64,000 nt of DNA. Origin: Neostethus bicornis. Lineage: Eukaryota; Chordata; Actinopteri; Atheriniformes; Phallostethidae. This document shows positions 32,901 through 43,587 of this stretch, piece after piece (the stretch's first letter is position 1; the number at the start of each line of letters is the position of its first letter). The notes below the pieces were generated by a model. The model was not told where the DNA came from. It did no database searches and saw only the letters and a program-made list of their open reading frames with translations. The DNA lies in the NCBI GenBank assembly GCA_902685375.1, contig LR738546.1, positions 23,883,001-23,947,000 on the forward strand. Direction: 5' to 3'. The translations under genes and the position numbers were made by a program.

Positions 32901-33325
32901 TTGCTCCACCCGACGATACGCCGGTTTTGCCAGTCGACCTGTGGATTGTGCAACCTAAGCCAGGGGAAACCTAACACAAGGGGTGAGCCGGGTGAAGAAA
33001 TAACGTTAAACGAAAGGTGCTCACGGTGATTACCCGATACCACCATCTCCAACGGGGAGGACTGGTGGGTCACCCTGGTGATAACGTGTCCATCGATCGC
33101 CGTGGCATTAATGGGTTCTCCGAGTGGTTGGGACTGGAATCCACACTGACGGAGAAAATCTGCGTCGATGAAGTTGCCGTCGGCCCCGGAATCCACCAAC
33201 ACTTCGACCGGAAAAGAAGAGGAACAACCAGAGGTTAGTGTCACAAGAATCATAAGCCTAGGGGTACCATGACATCTAGTTGTGCCCACCCGTAACCCTA
33301 GGTCTACCGGTGGGTCCCGTCTTTT
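29989..33325 (-). pseudogene. Chromovirus pol (protease, RT, RNase H, integrase, chromodomain), broken in three places
   Basis: Pol lies in the -1 frame relative to gag. Domains seen in order: protease (VDSGADGNFI), reverse transcriptase N-half (LRPCVDYRGLN, FTKLDLR), RT catalytic box (YLDD near 32230), RNase H (VEVDASDSGVG) and integrase (HPGIRR zinc region; LDFVTGLPPS catalytic core). A chromodomain lies at the C-terminus. Breaks: a frame change at about 32370-32400 within RT, an in-frame stop at 32124-32126 after the RT palm, and a small deletion with frame change at about 30875-30890 within the integrase core. The final stop is inside the 3' LTR. Confidence 0.92.
29990..30210 (-). other. 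Chromodomain at the integrase C-terminus
   Basis: The segment AYTVNRLLDVRRRGRGLQYL followed by VDWEGYGPEERCWVP has the chromodomain pattern of chromovirus integrases, with conserved aromatic residues (Y, W, W). In this class the domain directs integration towards marked chromatin. It lies in the frame that is still open through to the pol end. Confidence 0.88.
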
Positions 33326-34296
33326 GGGCGACAAGGGCAAGCTGAGAGTAAGTGACTTCTCGACCCGCAATAGAGACACCTCCCTTCTTTTAGTCTAACC
33401 TCTCTTTCCTTTTTGGTTAGATGCATCTGTCCCAACTGCATTGGTTCTGTGGAAGGCTGCTCAGCCTCTTGTGGAACAGATGCAAATGCCCTAGGTGGGG
33501 GGCAGACCGAGGAAGGCTGTCGATGGCTGTGAACTGGAGTAGGGTGTAGGGCCCGGGTGGTATTTTCATATCGTTTCTCTCTTTGACGATTGTCTAACTG
33601 TATTGCCAGGGAAATGAGTTCCTCCAATGTGGATGGGGTCCCCCTGCCAGCTAGCTCATCCTTCAGAGAATCATTCAGGGCATTTAGGAACACCCCTCTT
33701 AGTGCCTTCTGTCCCCAGCCAGCCTCTACCGCTAGGGTCCGGAATGAGATGGAGAACTCCGCCACAGATAGAGTTCCCTGGGAAAGGTGGAGTAGACGCT
33801 GGGAGGCATCTCCAGCCCGGTCCGGCACCTCGAACATGGTTCTGAATAAACTCAGAAAATCAGATGTTGAGCGATCAGCCAGGGGGGCTGCCGCGTCTTC
33901 GGCCTCGGCCCACTCCAGTGCCCTGCCCCGAAGAAGACCCACAATGTACAAATTCTTAACTTTGTCTGATTCGAAGGTCCGCGGTCTTAGAGCAAAGACA
34001 TTTGAACACTGCAAGAGGAACCCACGACATTTCCCCAGGGTTCCATGGAAAGGTTCCGGGTCCGTAATATGGTGGTCCATGAGTGGGCTGGGCATAGCTG
34101 AAGGAGGTGCCGAGGCTGTGGACAGAAAAAGAGAACTTAGATTATTTATTTTGTCTGTTAAAGCCTGTAACTGTGTTTTTAATTGAGTATTTTCGTCCAT
34201 AAGGGCCTTTATGGCCTGTTGTTGTTGTCCCAGGAATATTCCTTGTCGGGTCGGAATCTCTGACACTGAGGGTGATGCAGAACCCGCTGGATCCAT
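33304..34296 (-). CDS. Chromovirus gag
   Basis: A 330-residue uninterrupted frame starting MDPAGSASPS at 34296, 16 bases downstream of the LTR edge. The start was chosen because the longer frame runs back into the LTR. A capsid-like central region (WAEAE, FLSLFRTMFEVPDR) is followed by a single zinc knuckle CLYCGSRSHLLSAC (C-x2-C-x4-H-x4-C) near the end. Gag would package the element RNA. The frame appears intact, unlike pol, so this copy could still supply Gag. Confidence 0.93.
   Translation of the reverse strand: MDPAGSASPSVSEIPTRQGIFLGQQQQAIKALMDENTQLKTQLQALTDKINNLSSLFLSTASAPPSAMPSPLMDHHITDPEPFHGTLGKCRGFLLQCSNVFALRPRTFESDKVKNLYIVGLLRGRALEWAEAEDAAAPLADRSTSDFLSLFRTMFEVPDRAGDASQRLLHLSQGTLSVAEFSISFRTLAVEAGWGQKALRGVFLNALNDSLKDELAGRGTPSTLEELISLAIQLDNRQREKRYENTTRALHPTPVHSHRQPSSVCPPPRAFASVPQEAEQPSTEPMQLGQMHLTKKEREVRLKEGRCLYCGSRSHLLSACPCRPKDGTHR
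33322..33328 (-). promoter_or_regulatory. -1 ribosomal frameshift heptamer between gag and pol
   Basis: On the minus strand CCCAAAA sits in the gag frame as C.CCA.AAA, just after the zinc knuckle and seven codons before the gag stop. A slip by -1 enters the pol frame. A stem CCCACC (33309-33314) with GGTGGG (33285-33290) starts 7 bases downstream. Confidence 0.8.
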
Positions 34297-34300
34297 TCTG

Positions 34301-34311
34301 GTCAGGTCTTC
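34301..34311 (-). promoter_or_regulatory. Self-primer binding site of the chromovirus
   Basis: Minus-strand GAAGACCTGAC directly follows the 5' LTR. It is the exact complement of GTCAGGTCTTC at 34528-34538, the inferred first 11 bases of the transcript. No tRNA-type primer site starting TGG is present. Tf1-group elements are known to prime with their own first 11 bases. Confidence 0.85.
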
Positions 34312-34695
34312 TGTTGTGTAGGAGAGGGAATGAGGAGGATCCAAATGCAGGTTTAACAGTTTATTAAGTGTTGAACAAAGGAATCCACAGCAGAGAGATA
34401 ACGGCTTCAGGCAGTGCTGGATGGCCAAGAGGAAGGGCTGAAGGTTCCTGTGAGGAGAATAAGAAAATTAGTCTGTTATCAAAATTTGACTCAGCTTAGA
34501 GGTTGTCAGTTTACCACTAGAATCGTTGAAGACCTGACAGAGACTGTGGGTGACACCAGGTCTTTTATAGCCACCGGTAAGTCTGTGCAGCTGGGAGCAA
34601 TCAGCCAATCCTCCCGTTAGAAGCCATCCAGCACCTGTGAGTTTTGGGGGAGAAAAAAAAAACAAACAAGCAGGCCTAAAAGGCCTCACACCACA
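34312..34695 (-). repeat. 5' LTR of the chromovirus
   Basis: A 384-bp LTR that on the minus strand begins TGTGGTGTGAGG and ends TACACAACA. It contains TATAAAAG (34562-34569) 31 bases upstream of the inferred transcript start at 34538. Confidence 0.95.
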
Positions 34696-34700
34696 AATTC

Positions 34701-36204
34701 ATTATGTATAAGCTTGAATTCAACCATCAAGACTTGCATATTTTTTAAGCAATAATAACTTAAATTTCTTCTTTAAACAGAAAAGATTGGAACATAATTT
34801 ACTGTAAGTTCATCATCACAATTATTCCAAAGATCCACACCTTTAATGGAAATACAGAATTTTTTAACATTTGTTCTAAATTTGTTTTTAATGAACACAT
34901 CATTTCCTCTTAGTTCGTATGGACTTAACCTAATGTTAAACATATTTTCACATTATTTTTTATCTTCAACATAAATTTTAAAGTGTGTAATTCCACTAAA
35001 TCATAGAACTTTAATGTTTTTAAATTTATAAATAGATTATTGGTTGATTATAAGATGAAAACGTTATTACTTGTATTGCTTTTTTTTGTAAAATATAAAT
35101 TGGTTTTGTGTTAGTTTTGTATGTATTTCCCCAAATCTCGATACAATAAGTTAAATATGGAAGTACTAATGTATTATATAACATAAACAAACTGTTTTTA
35201 TTTAGAACAAATCTGAATTTATAAATGATTGCTATTACTTTAGACTTAAATGTGGCAAATGTGTGGCAAACTGGTGGCCTGCTGAGGGTGTACCCTACTT
35301 TTGATGACGACCATAATTCTATTTACAAATAGTTTCTATTTCTATTCACAGATACACAATATTCACATACACTAAGCAATTTTTTTCCACCCAGACATAT
35401 CGCGCATGTGCAAGCATATGATTTTTTTCATTCAGAATTCTAGATAAAGTGTCCAAACTTTTCCGGTCAGTCGCTCGACCTTAGCTTTTTGTTTTTAACA
35501 CAAGCTTATCACAATTTCTTACATGCAACATTCATTTCTATTCTTTTGCGTCATGTTGTTTTAGTATGAATTCCGTAGATGTTGTTTGGATTTGATAAAG
35601 AGGCGACATTGTTCGAGTTGTTGTACAAGCACATACCACACACAGATACACACTTGCTGGTTATGTTGGGTTTGAAAGAAACTTTCAACATTTTTGCACC
35701 CTTTAATCGTTAGAATAGAGTTTGTAAGTTTACTGGTGGCACACGACTAGTTGTTTTGTACAAAAGTTGAAATTGAAAAGAATAAAATAGACCAACTCAA
35801 AACATTTTTTTTGGCTTGATGGCAGAAATAGTTTCTGTATGCGTGGCCTTAACAGTCTTTTTTTTTTTAATTTTGTGATTGAAATGTAAACGGCTTTTGA
35901 TTCATCCCGGATTTTGATGCAATGGTCATGATCCTCCTCATCTGGAACCTTTCCTCACTTTTAATCCTGCCCTAATTCTTCTTTTTTGACTTTTTTAAAG
36001 GCATGAAGCACACGTTGAAAATGCATTACTTATCGTACCCTAATTCTGCACATCTGGTCCCAATTGCCTCTTCCTGATGTGTCCAGCTGTGTCTCGTCTT
36101 CCCCTGTGTTATTTGAGCCCTATTTTTCTTCAGTTCTGTGTCAGCTCATCTGCAGTGGTGCTGTCATACACTCATACCATAGTCTTGATAAAGACCCCTA
36201 TCAT
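34701..36204. other. AT-rich intergenic DNA without recognised features
   Basis: Both strands show only short, unsupported frames. A scrap of SINE family A wording (ACTGGTGGCCTGCTGAGGGT) occurs at about 35270-35300. Nothing else is recognised. Confidence 0.5.
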
Positions 36205-37822
36205 GATTGGTTCCTCATCCTGCTCCTGCTGTTATCCCTCTAACTCTGGTCCCTCATCCTGTTACCCTTCTAACTCTGTTTCTTCAACCTGTTAGCCCTC
36301 CAACACTCGCTCCTCATCCTGTTATGCCTCTAACTCTGGTCCCTCATCCTGTTACCCCTCTAACTCTGGACCCTCATCCTGTTATCCCTCTAACTCTGGA
36401 CCCTCATCCTGTTATCCCTCTAATTCTGTTCCCTCATCCTGTTATCCTTCTAACTCTGGTCCGTCATCCTGTCATCCTTCTAACTATGTGTGGTCCCTCG
36501 TCCTTTTTTCCTACTAACTTTATTTCCTCATCCCGTAAAACCTCCAACTCGAGTCCCTCATCATGTTATCCCTCCAAACAATGGTCCCTTATCCTGTTAT
36601 CCCTCTGACTCCGGTCCGTCATCCTGTTGTCCCTCTAGCTGTGGTCCCTCATCATGTTATCCCTCTAACTCTGGTCCTTCATCCTGTTATCCCTCTAACT
36701 CTGGACCCTCATCCTGTTATCCCTCTAACTCTGGTCCTTCATCCTGTTATCCCTATAAATCAGGTCCCTCATCATGTTATCCCTCTAACTCTGGCCCCTA
36801 ACCCTGCCATCCCTGTAAGGCTGTTTCCTCATCCTGTAATCCCTCTAACTCTGTCCCCTCATTCTGTTATCTTTCTAACTCTGGTCCCTCACCCTGTTAT
36901 ACCTATAACTCTAGTCCTTCATCCTGTTTATCTCAATAACTTGGTTTCCTCATCCTGTTACTCCTCTAATTCTGGTTCCTCATCCTTTTGTCTCTCTAAC
37001 TCTGGTGCATCATCATGTTATCCCTCTAACTCTGAACCCTCATTCTGTTATCCCTCTAAGTCTTGTCCCTCATCCTGCTACTCCTCTAACTCTGGACCCT
37101 CATCCTGCTACTCCTCTAACTCTGGTCGCTCATCCTGTTATCCCTATGACTCTGGCCCCTCATCCTGTTAACTCTCTAACTCTGTTCCTTCATCCTGTTA
37201 TCCCTCTAACTCTGTTTCTTCATCCTGAAGAAATGCTGTTTCCGCATCCTGTAACCCCTCTAACTCCATTTCCTCATCATGTTATTCCTCTAACCTAGGT
37301 CACTTATCCTGTTATCCCTCTAACTCTGGTCCCTCATCTTGTTATCCCTCAAACTCTGGTCCCTCATCCTGTTATCCCTCAAACTCTGGTCCATCATCCT
37401 GTTATCCCTCTAACTCTGTTCCTTCATCCTGTTAACTCTCTAATTCTGTTTCTTCATCCTGAGACTCCTCTAATGCTGTTTCCGCATCCTGTAACCTGTC
37501 TAACTCCATTTCCTCATCCTGTTAGTCCTTTAACATAGGTCCTTTATCCTGTTATCCCTCAAACTCTGTTCCCTCGACCTGTTATCCCTCAAACTCTTTG
37601 CCCTCATCCTGTTATCCCGCTAACTCTTGTCCCATAGCTTCTTATCCCTCTAACAATGTCCCTCATCCTGTTATGCCTTTAACCCTGGTCCCTCATCCTG
37701 TTTTCCTCTAACTCTGGTCCTTCATCCTGTTATCCCTGTAACTCTGGTCCCTCATCCTGTTATCCCTCTAACTCTGTTTCCTCATCCTGTTATCCATCTA
37801 ACTCTTGTCCCTCATCCTGATG
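36205..37822. repeat. 30-bp minisatellite array (about 50 units)
   Basis: The unit is close to CCCTCATCCTGTTATCCCTC followed by TAACTCTGGT, repeated with point differences and occasional small indels for about 1.6 kb. Because 30 is a multiple of three, long plus-strand frames made of 10-residue repeats appear in more than one frame. They are not genes. CA-poor, CT-rich strand bias is strong. Confidence 0.95.
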
Positions 37823-39207
37823 AGCTCTGTCTGTTTCTGCACCCCTGCAATAAACTGGTTAAAACTGGCTAGGCATCTGGGTCCTACTTCTCCACCATCA
37901 TGACAGGAATATATCGAACATGGCAAAATTAAACTACAACACCATGAATACCCTGTATTCTACGTAATATTTTACTTTATGAAATACATAAATCCCCTTC
38001 TTGAGTCCGGCACCTTACCATGGCGTAGGGGTTTGTGTGCCCTAGCCTTCTAAGAGACATGTTGCCCTTTGAAACATCACACGTGGCAAATCAGAAAGTT
38101 AATGGAGTTGTTTGATTCTCCATAATTCTGTTTTTTTTTCCCAGGTTATATAAGTTCAGAATGATTAGACAGGCCTCAGGGCGATGCAACCAGCCGTGAT
38201 GCTCTAAGGCCAAGGCTTTGCTCCAAATCTTTGTATCAAAGCAAGACTGAGCTTAGCAGGTGTTTTATTGCAAAACCACACTATCACAGTCAAGAAGACT
38301 CGGGTAGAGCAATATTTAGTGGAGTGTGCATACTGGAGAAAACAAGTGTGACTTTACAGCTGAGAAAACCTCTCCTGCTGGTTATAGAACAGCGCTCCAT
38401 CACAGATACAGCTGGAACAATGACGTGACCTTTGAACCTCAGCCAGAGCCTGATCAAATGGTGGATTGGCTGATAAAATATTTATCAGCTCCAGGAAATC
38501 TGCTGAATTATCTGAGTCATTTCATGAAGAAACATTGATTAATCTCATTTTGTTGAATCAATAGTATCTAAAAAAGAGAAAAAAAACTCTGCTCTTGCAT
38601 TTTAATGAAATTTTTGAAACATTTCAGGCTGACATAGCTTTGTTTCAATGAATTGCATTTGAAAAAAAAGAAACTTTTTTTGCTCAAACTTCTCATTCTC
38701 AAAGATTATAAATCGAGGTGAGGCCTGCAACCTCAGCAGCTGTCCTGCCAGCTTGGAGAACAGAGGACGAATTGATAACAGTTATGACAGCGGTAATCTA
38801 TACACACGACTCAATGTGAATGCTCAATGAATGCACTGCAATGCAGGCGGTCTCAAAGGTTGCTTTCCCCGATAAGAACCTTTCTTTCAACAGGGTCTGT
38901 TTCACTCTTGATCAGCAGCTCTGAGCAGCTGATACTGTATGCTGAACATTCTTATCTCATAAGCCGGGGCAAAAGCTCATGGTTTACAGTGAGAAAAATG
39001 CTGTCATTCTTTTCAACTTGTTCTCATTTTCATTTCATTCATTGATTTTTTTCTGACCACGTTTTTTAATCCTGTAAAGCTTTCATCAATCCATTTTTTT
39101 TCACCACTTTGCAGGATCTCTCTAACTCTTCGTATCACTGGATGAGTTAGAGAGTGATATGAACCCTTCTTTCTTTTTTGGCCAGCTGGGCACAGAGTTA
39201 GGCGATC

Positions 39208-39300
39208 TTGGGCCTGAAGCTTGGCGATCTGATCGTGAATCTCAGTGAAATCACTTTCCAGCTTACGGCGGTTTTTCTCCAGCTCTTGACGCCCCTTCTT
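39208..39300 (-). pseudogene. Myosin-II heavy-chain rod fragment (31 codons)
   Basis: The minus strand encodes KKGRQELEKNRRKLESDFTE and then IHDQIAKLQAQ. This resembles the rod segment EKxRQELEKTRRKLEG.xTDL.DQIAELQAQ of vertebrate non-muscle/smooth myosin heavy chains. The similarity stops abruptly after LQAQ without a splice donor, and the rest of the frame is unrelated. It is probably a relic carried here by duplication or retroposition. The match is from memory and short. Confidence 0.45.
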
Positions 39301-41440
39301 TGAGCTATCACACATTGACTGATAGATCAACAGGAAACGTGGCATCTTGCTTGTCAGTTGGAATTCAGAATATAAAATAGTAGTTACGATAAGCAAGAAA
39401 TACGTTCCCATCAATTATGTTTTTTAAAGATCTTTTTGCTCAAGCTGTGCATGATCTGAAAATATTTATTTTCAACTCTAAGCACTGCATAGCATTTTTT
39501 TTAAGTTTGAAAATCAACACTTGAAAATAAATGTCTTTATCTGAAACTATAGGGTGCGGAACCAACTGGATAAGACCATTCTAAAACTCCGAAACAGTAA
39601 CAACTGTTGAAAATCACAGAAATCTAATTGCATTTTCAATTTTGATTCATTTCAGTTTATAATACAATGAAGGTCATACAAAAGACACAAAAAAGACAAG
39701 GAATGTTCTGCACGGCTTGACGGGAAGTGGGAGGAAGAAAACTCCCAAACTTCTATAAAACTATGAGTATAATTTATTCATGCAACGCCCAACTTTGTCG
39801 AAGTGAAATGGAACAAAGTTTCAGTACAAACAGGTCAGATGAGGTCTCTAAAATATTTATTTTGGCACAAATTTGCTCCATCTGCAGTAGAAATTTCTAA
39901 ATTGAAAGAAAAAACTAGAAAATAAAGACATTTTTCATGCTTTAAGATGAGAATTTTGAGACAAACCCCCGTAGGGATGGATTCAAAGCTGCAGATTATC
40001 TATTAATTATCTATCAAAGAAGCAAATAAAGACAAAAAAAAGTACTCAACTGTGCTCAAACTGTAAGGAAAACTAGAATTTTATGATAGTGAAAGAGAAA
40101 AACAAAGAGAAAGAATTCGGTCTGAATAAAACCGTGAATGTTGAAGATGGCAGATCAGGAATAATTCAAACACGTACCAAAATACGTACCATTTTTTAAA
40201 ATATGTATACACAGTATAGCCGTGATTTTTTTCCCTTTGTATCAAAAATAAATAAAAGACACAGCTTTTACAAACCATGCACCCACAATTTAAACCTAGA
40301 AACAATATTTTGTTTAAGTTTTATACTAATTCAGTCATTAAAATCTACAAATAACTAGCGTAACAGTGGTTTCTCAGGAAAGCATATCTGTAACTATCCG
40401 TGTGCCATGTTGCATAAGGTATGCATTGATCATGTTGAAATCGGGCACGATGATTGATCATATACATAGGCAGGCCTTATGCAAGAAAGATAGACCGATG
40501 CCTACAATGATTAACCTTGCACTTGGTAACCCTGTACCCTCATATCGTGCCTTTTACTCTACAAAAATCTGATTTACTACAAAAGGAAATGTTTCTTTAT
40601 ACGACTATACACGTTTATTACATCAACAACGTTTATGAATGGAATCCAACTTTCAAATCTCAAAAATAAAAGTTAATTAGTCACAACTATCTGCTTCAGC
40701 CTGAGTTGCTTAATAAAAACTATATTTATTCCAATAGGACAAAACATGCAGTTTACATGACTGATTTGGGACAGCAATCATTCCCCCAAATTACACAAAA
40801 CCCCAGAGACAAAGTCCAGAGGTGACAGGACAACAAACAACAGGACAGCACACATTACTCTTTGACCTATTAATCATCCCACAAACTACTGACTAATTTC
40901 CTTATCTGTGCACATAGATCGGTCTGTTTTGGTGCTTTTTTTTTTTATCACGATGTAACTAAGCATGGTTTTGTTAGAGTGTTTGCTTGTTTGTCATTCC
41001 TCAATCAGTAAAATCTGATTGAATATTTCAGAGAGGACGATTGCATCAATGCCCTGTCTTTTATTTGTTCTTTTATGTTTTACTTGGCAGCTTTTTTGAA
41101 ATCCGAACATCTTTCCTTTATATGGGTAACCAATGAAAATGTTGGTTGATGTGCACAAACAGTCAAAATAAAGCACTTCCGTTGTGTTGCCCCCCCGCCA
41201 CCCCTTTTTATTAATCAAGGCACAGTTTGGCCTGAGGATGATAAATATTTTCATAAAATTAGATTTTATTAAGGAGGAAAGGGAGTAAAAAGGTGTCCAG
41301 TAAGGAAATTTGGAGTATTGATAAGAAAATTAGCTGTGAACGTTTCAGGACGTATCTGATCATGTAGGGTGTATAGTCCATCTGCAACCCGTCTGATGAC
41401 GTGTGTGGCTGCGTGTGATGACTGATCTCCTCACAGCAGG

Positions 41441-41454
41441 TGACCGTTGAACCC
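41441..41454 (+). promoter_or_regulatory. HNF4-like DR1 element upstream of apoa1
   Basis: TGACCGTTGAACCC is one mismatch from a direct-repeat-1 nuclear receptor site (TGACCTTTGAACC). It lies about 135 bases before the TATA box, comparable to the hepatic HNF4 sites of mammalian APOA1. Confidence 0.5.
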
Positions 41455-41575
41455 AAACCCAGTCCTCCTGCTGAGGGAGACAGCTGGGGGGTGAGGTCCA
41501 CCTCCACGGAGACACACAATCTTACCGTTCGTCTCCTCCCCTCTTCCCACACAGACTCATCCCTCGCTCGGCCAC

Positions 41576-41583
41576 TATAAAAA
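41576..41583 (+). promoter_or_regulatory. apoa1 TATA box
   Basis: TATAAAAA lies 25-30 bases before the likely start of the noncoding first exon. That exon ends at donor CTCCAG|GTAAGA (41628/41629). APOA1 genes are TATA-driven in vertebrates. Confidence 0.75.
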
Positions 41584-42249
41584 CTCTGCTCCTGCTGGTG
41601 TTCGTCAGTCTCGTCTCAACTCCTCCAGGTAAGAAGCAAATGCTAAAGCTGGAATTGGAACTCGAACCTGACTTTTTAGAGCCAGTGGCAGAAATGAAGT
41701 TTAGGAAAACTTTTTTTTTGTAACTTTTAGAAAACTTTGCAGACTTTATCTAAGTTACATCTTAGGAATGCAAGAGAATTCTGGTCAGGTTTTTTGTGCT
41801 GATCTGTTTGAATTTATAAGTGCTATTGAAATGCAGACAGTTTTGAACTATAATTTGTGTTTTTTTTAAGTATAGACGTTTGAACTGACAAGAGTCTGCC
41901 TCCCAGACTGTGTTCAGACGGCTTGACCTCTTAAGTCTATTTCTGTGTTTTGTTGCAAAACCTAAAACGAGATTAGGAAGCAATCCGGACCCTATCTTCT
42001 TAAATCATTCCACTAATCTATCCGGATTATGGCTTCACTCTGTGGACAGCCATATGTTAAAGCTGCAAGTCATTTGGGCCAGTTGAGAGAAATAGTTCAA
42101 TGATTAAGACGATTCAATCTGTTTTAGGGGAACACTATCATAGCCCAAACGGGTTCATTGTGTTCCTACTGCAAAAACTTTTTAAGAGCTGTTTGGAAAC
42201 TTGTTCAACTAACGTAACATGATTCTCTGTTCTTCTCTAGACCACCATC

Positions 42250-43212
42250 ATGAAATTTGTGGCTCTTGCTCTTGCTGTTTTGCTGGCTGTCGGTGAGTCC
42301 TGAACAGATTCTAAGTATAAAAACTTTTGTGAATTCCTTTCATAATCTAAACGTTTTATTGTTTCTTTGCCACAGGCTCTCATGCCGCTTCCCTGCAGGC
42401 CGATGCACCATCCCAGCTGGCCCAGATCAGGTCCGCTGTGGATGTGTACATGACTCAGGTGAAGGAAGGTGCCATTAAGGCTCTGGACCAGCTTGATGAT
42501 ACCCCATACCAGGAGCTTAAGTAAGCCAATTTCTTTACATTCTTTCTCTCCACTTTTCACATTTTTTAAGTTAACTGGATGTTCTTTCTTTCCTGTTCTT
42601 GCTCTTAGGACAACACTTGCTCAGCGCCTGGAGTCTCTTCACACTCAGATCAAAACCCTGCAGAGCTCTGTCTCTCCCATGACCGACAGCGCTGTCACCA
42701 CCATCGCTGAAGCCACCGCTGACTTGCGTGCCTCCATCATGGCCGACATTGAGGCCCTGAAAACCGAGCTCGAGCCCAAGCGCGAAAAGCTGAGGGAGGT
42801 CCTTGAGAAGCACATGCAGGAGTACCGCGCCCACATGGAGCCCATTGTTAAAGAGTACTATGCCAAGCACACCGCTGACATGGAAGCCCTGAAAACCAAG
42901 ATGGACCCCATCGTGGCTGAGCTGCGTCAGAAGATCGCCACCAACGTAGACGAGACCAGGGCCGCCCTGATGCCCATTGTGGAGTCTGTGCGCACCAAGC
43001 TCGTTGAGCGCCTGGAGAGTCTGAAGCAATTGGTCACCCCCTACGTCGAAGAATACAAAGAGCAGCTGAAGGCAGCCTACGATCAGGCTCAGTCCATCAA
43101 AGCTGAGGATCTCACTGCCCTGAGGGAGAAGATCACACCCCTTGCTGAGGAAATCAAGCAAAAGTTAACCGCCATCTTTGGCCTGGTCAGCGAGGCTTTC
43201 ACCAAGTCCTAA
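42250..43212 (+). CDS. apoa1: Apolipoprotein A-I
   Basis: ApoA-I is the main protein of HDL particles and activates LCAT. The coding parts are 42250-42292, 42376-42520 and 42609-43212, after a noncoding exon ending at 41628 and five noncoding bases of the next exon's leader. They join in phase to 263 residues, the usual fish length. The signal peptide MKFVALALAVLLAVGSHA is followed by ASLQADAPSQL, closely like other fish ApoA-I. The large last exon encodes the amphipathic helices in 11/22-residue repeats punctuated by proline (LEPKREKLREVLEKHMQEYR, MDPIVAELRQKI). The intron positions match the apolipoprotein A/C/E pattern. The long minus-strand frame opposite the last exon is a shadow. High expression in liver and intestine is expected from the family. 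Confidence 0.97.
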
Positions 43213-43516
43213 ACACTCTGTCCCTGAAACTAACCTCACCTCCCTGTCTGTCTCATATCTATTCCTTCTTCCCTCACAAACACCACCTCTTGAAAAGAAG
43301 CTAGTGCCTAGTTGACCAAACAAAATGGCGGGACTGTTTTTTTCCTCCATGCAACCATCTCACTTTATGCGCACATGCTCAACACACGCGAGCACATGCA
43401 CTGAGACACATGCATAACCATCTTTACACACCGCTTTCCATCTGCTAACATTGAGTGTGAATTGTAAGTGAATCTCTGTGTAATTTTGAAAACTGTGCTT
43501 TGCAGAAATACAGCTC

Positions 43517-43522
43517 AATAAA
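43517..43522 (+). terminator. apoa1 poly(A) signal (AATAAA)
   Basis: AATAAA lies 305 bases after the stop codon in CTCAATAAACATCTG. It precedes a T-rich stretch by about 35 bases and so probably ends the transcript near 43545. Confidence 0.85.
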
Positions 43523-43587
43523 CATCTGACTGTTTATATTATCACATCTCTGAAGTGTTGTTTTTTTTTCAAAGATCAAACCTTATC

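Larger units (their letters stand above)
29616..34695 (-). mobile_element. Ty3/Gypsy chromovirus, Tf1/sushi group, complete but coding-defective
   Basis: A 5.1-kb LTR retrotransposon with LTRs at both ends and the 5-bp duplication AATTC at 29611-29615 and 34696-34700. In element order: 5' LTR, adjacent primer site, gag with a zinc knuckle, a -1 frameshift into pol, and the order protease, reverse transcriptase, RNase H, integrase, chromodomain. A polypurine tract (minus-strand GAGGGGGG, about 30002-30012) precedes the 3' LTR. The domain order, chromodomain and self-priming signature all point to the Tf1/sushi group. The two LTRs differ at about two bases plus an A-run length, so the insertion is recent. 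Pol carries three lesions and cannot make the full product. Confidence 0.96.
37823..41570. other. Intergenic DNA between the minisatellite and apoa1
   Basis: The stretch contains a possible Rex3 5'-leader scrap (38011-38075; TAGGGGTTTGTGTGCCC, shared with about 49896) and a myosin-rod relic (39208-39300). An HNF4-like motif TGACCTTTGAACC lies at about 38427. No complete gene is seen. Confidence 0.5.

Noticed and set aside
36207..37298. Long repetitive plus-strand frames rich in Ser, Pro, His and Cys
   Set aside because: They follow the 30-bp minisatellite in more than one frame; no start context, splice sites or known domain.
42571..43161. 196-codon minus-strand frame
   Set aside because: It is antisense to the large coding exon of apoa1 and mirrors its codon pattern.
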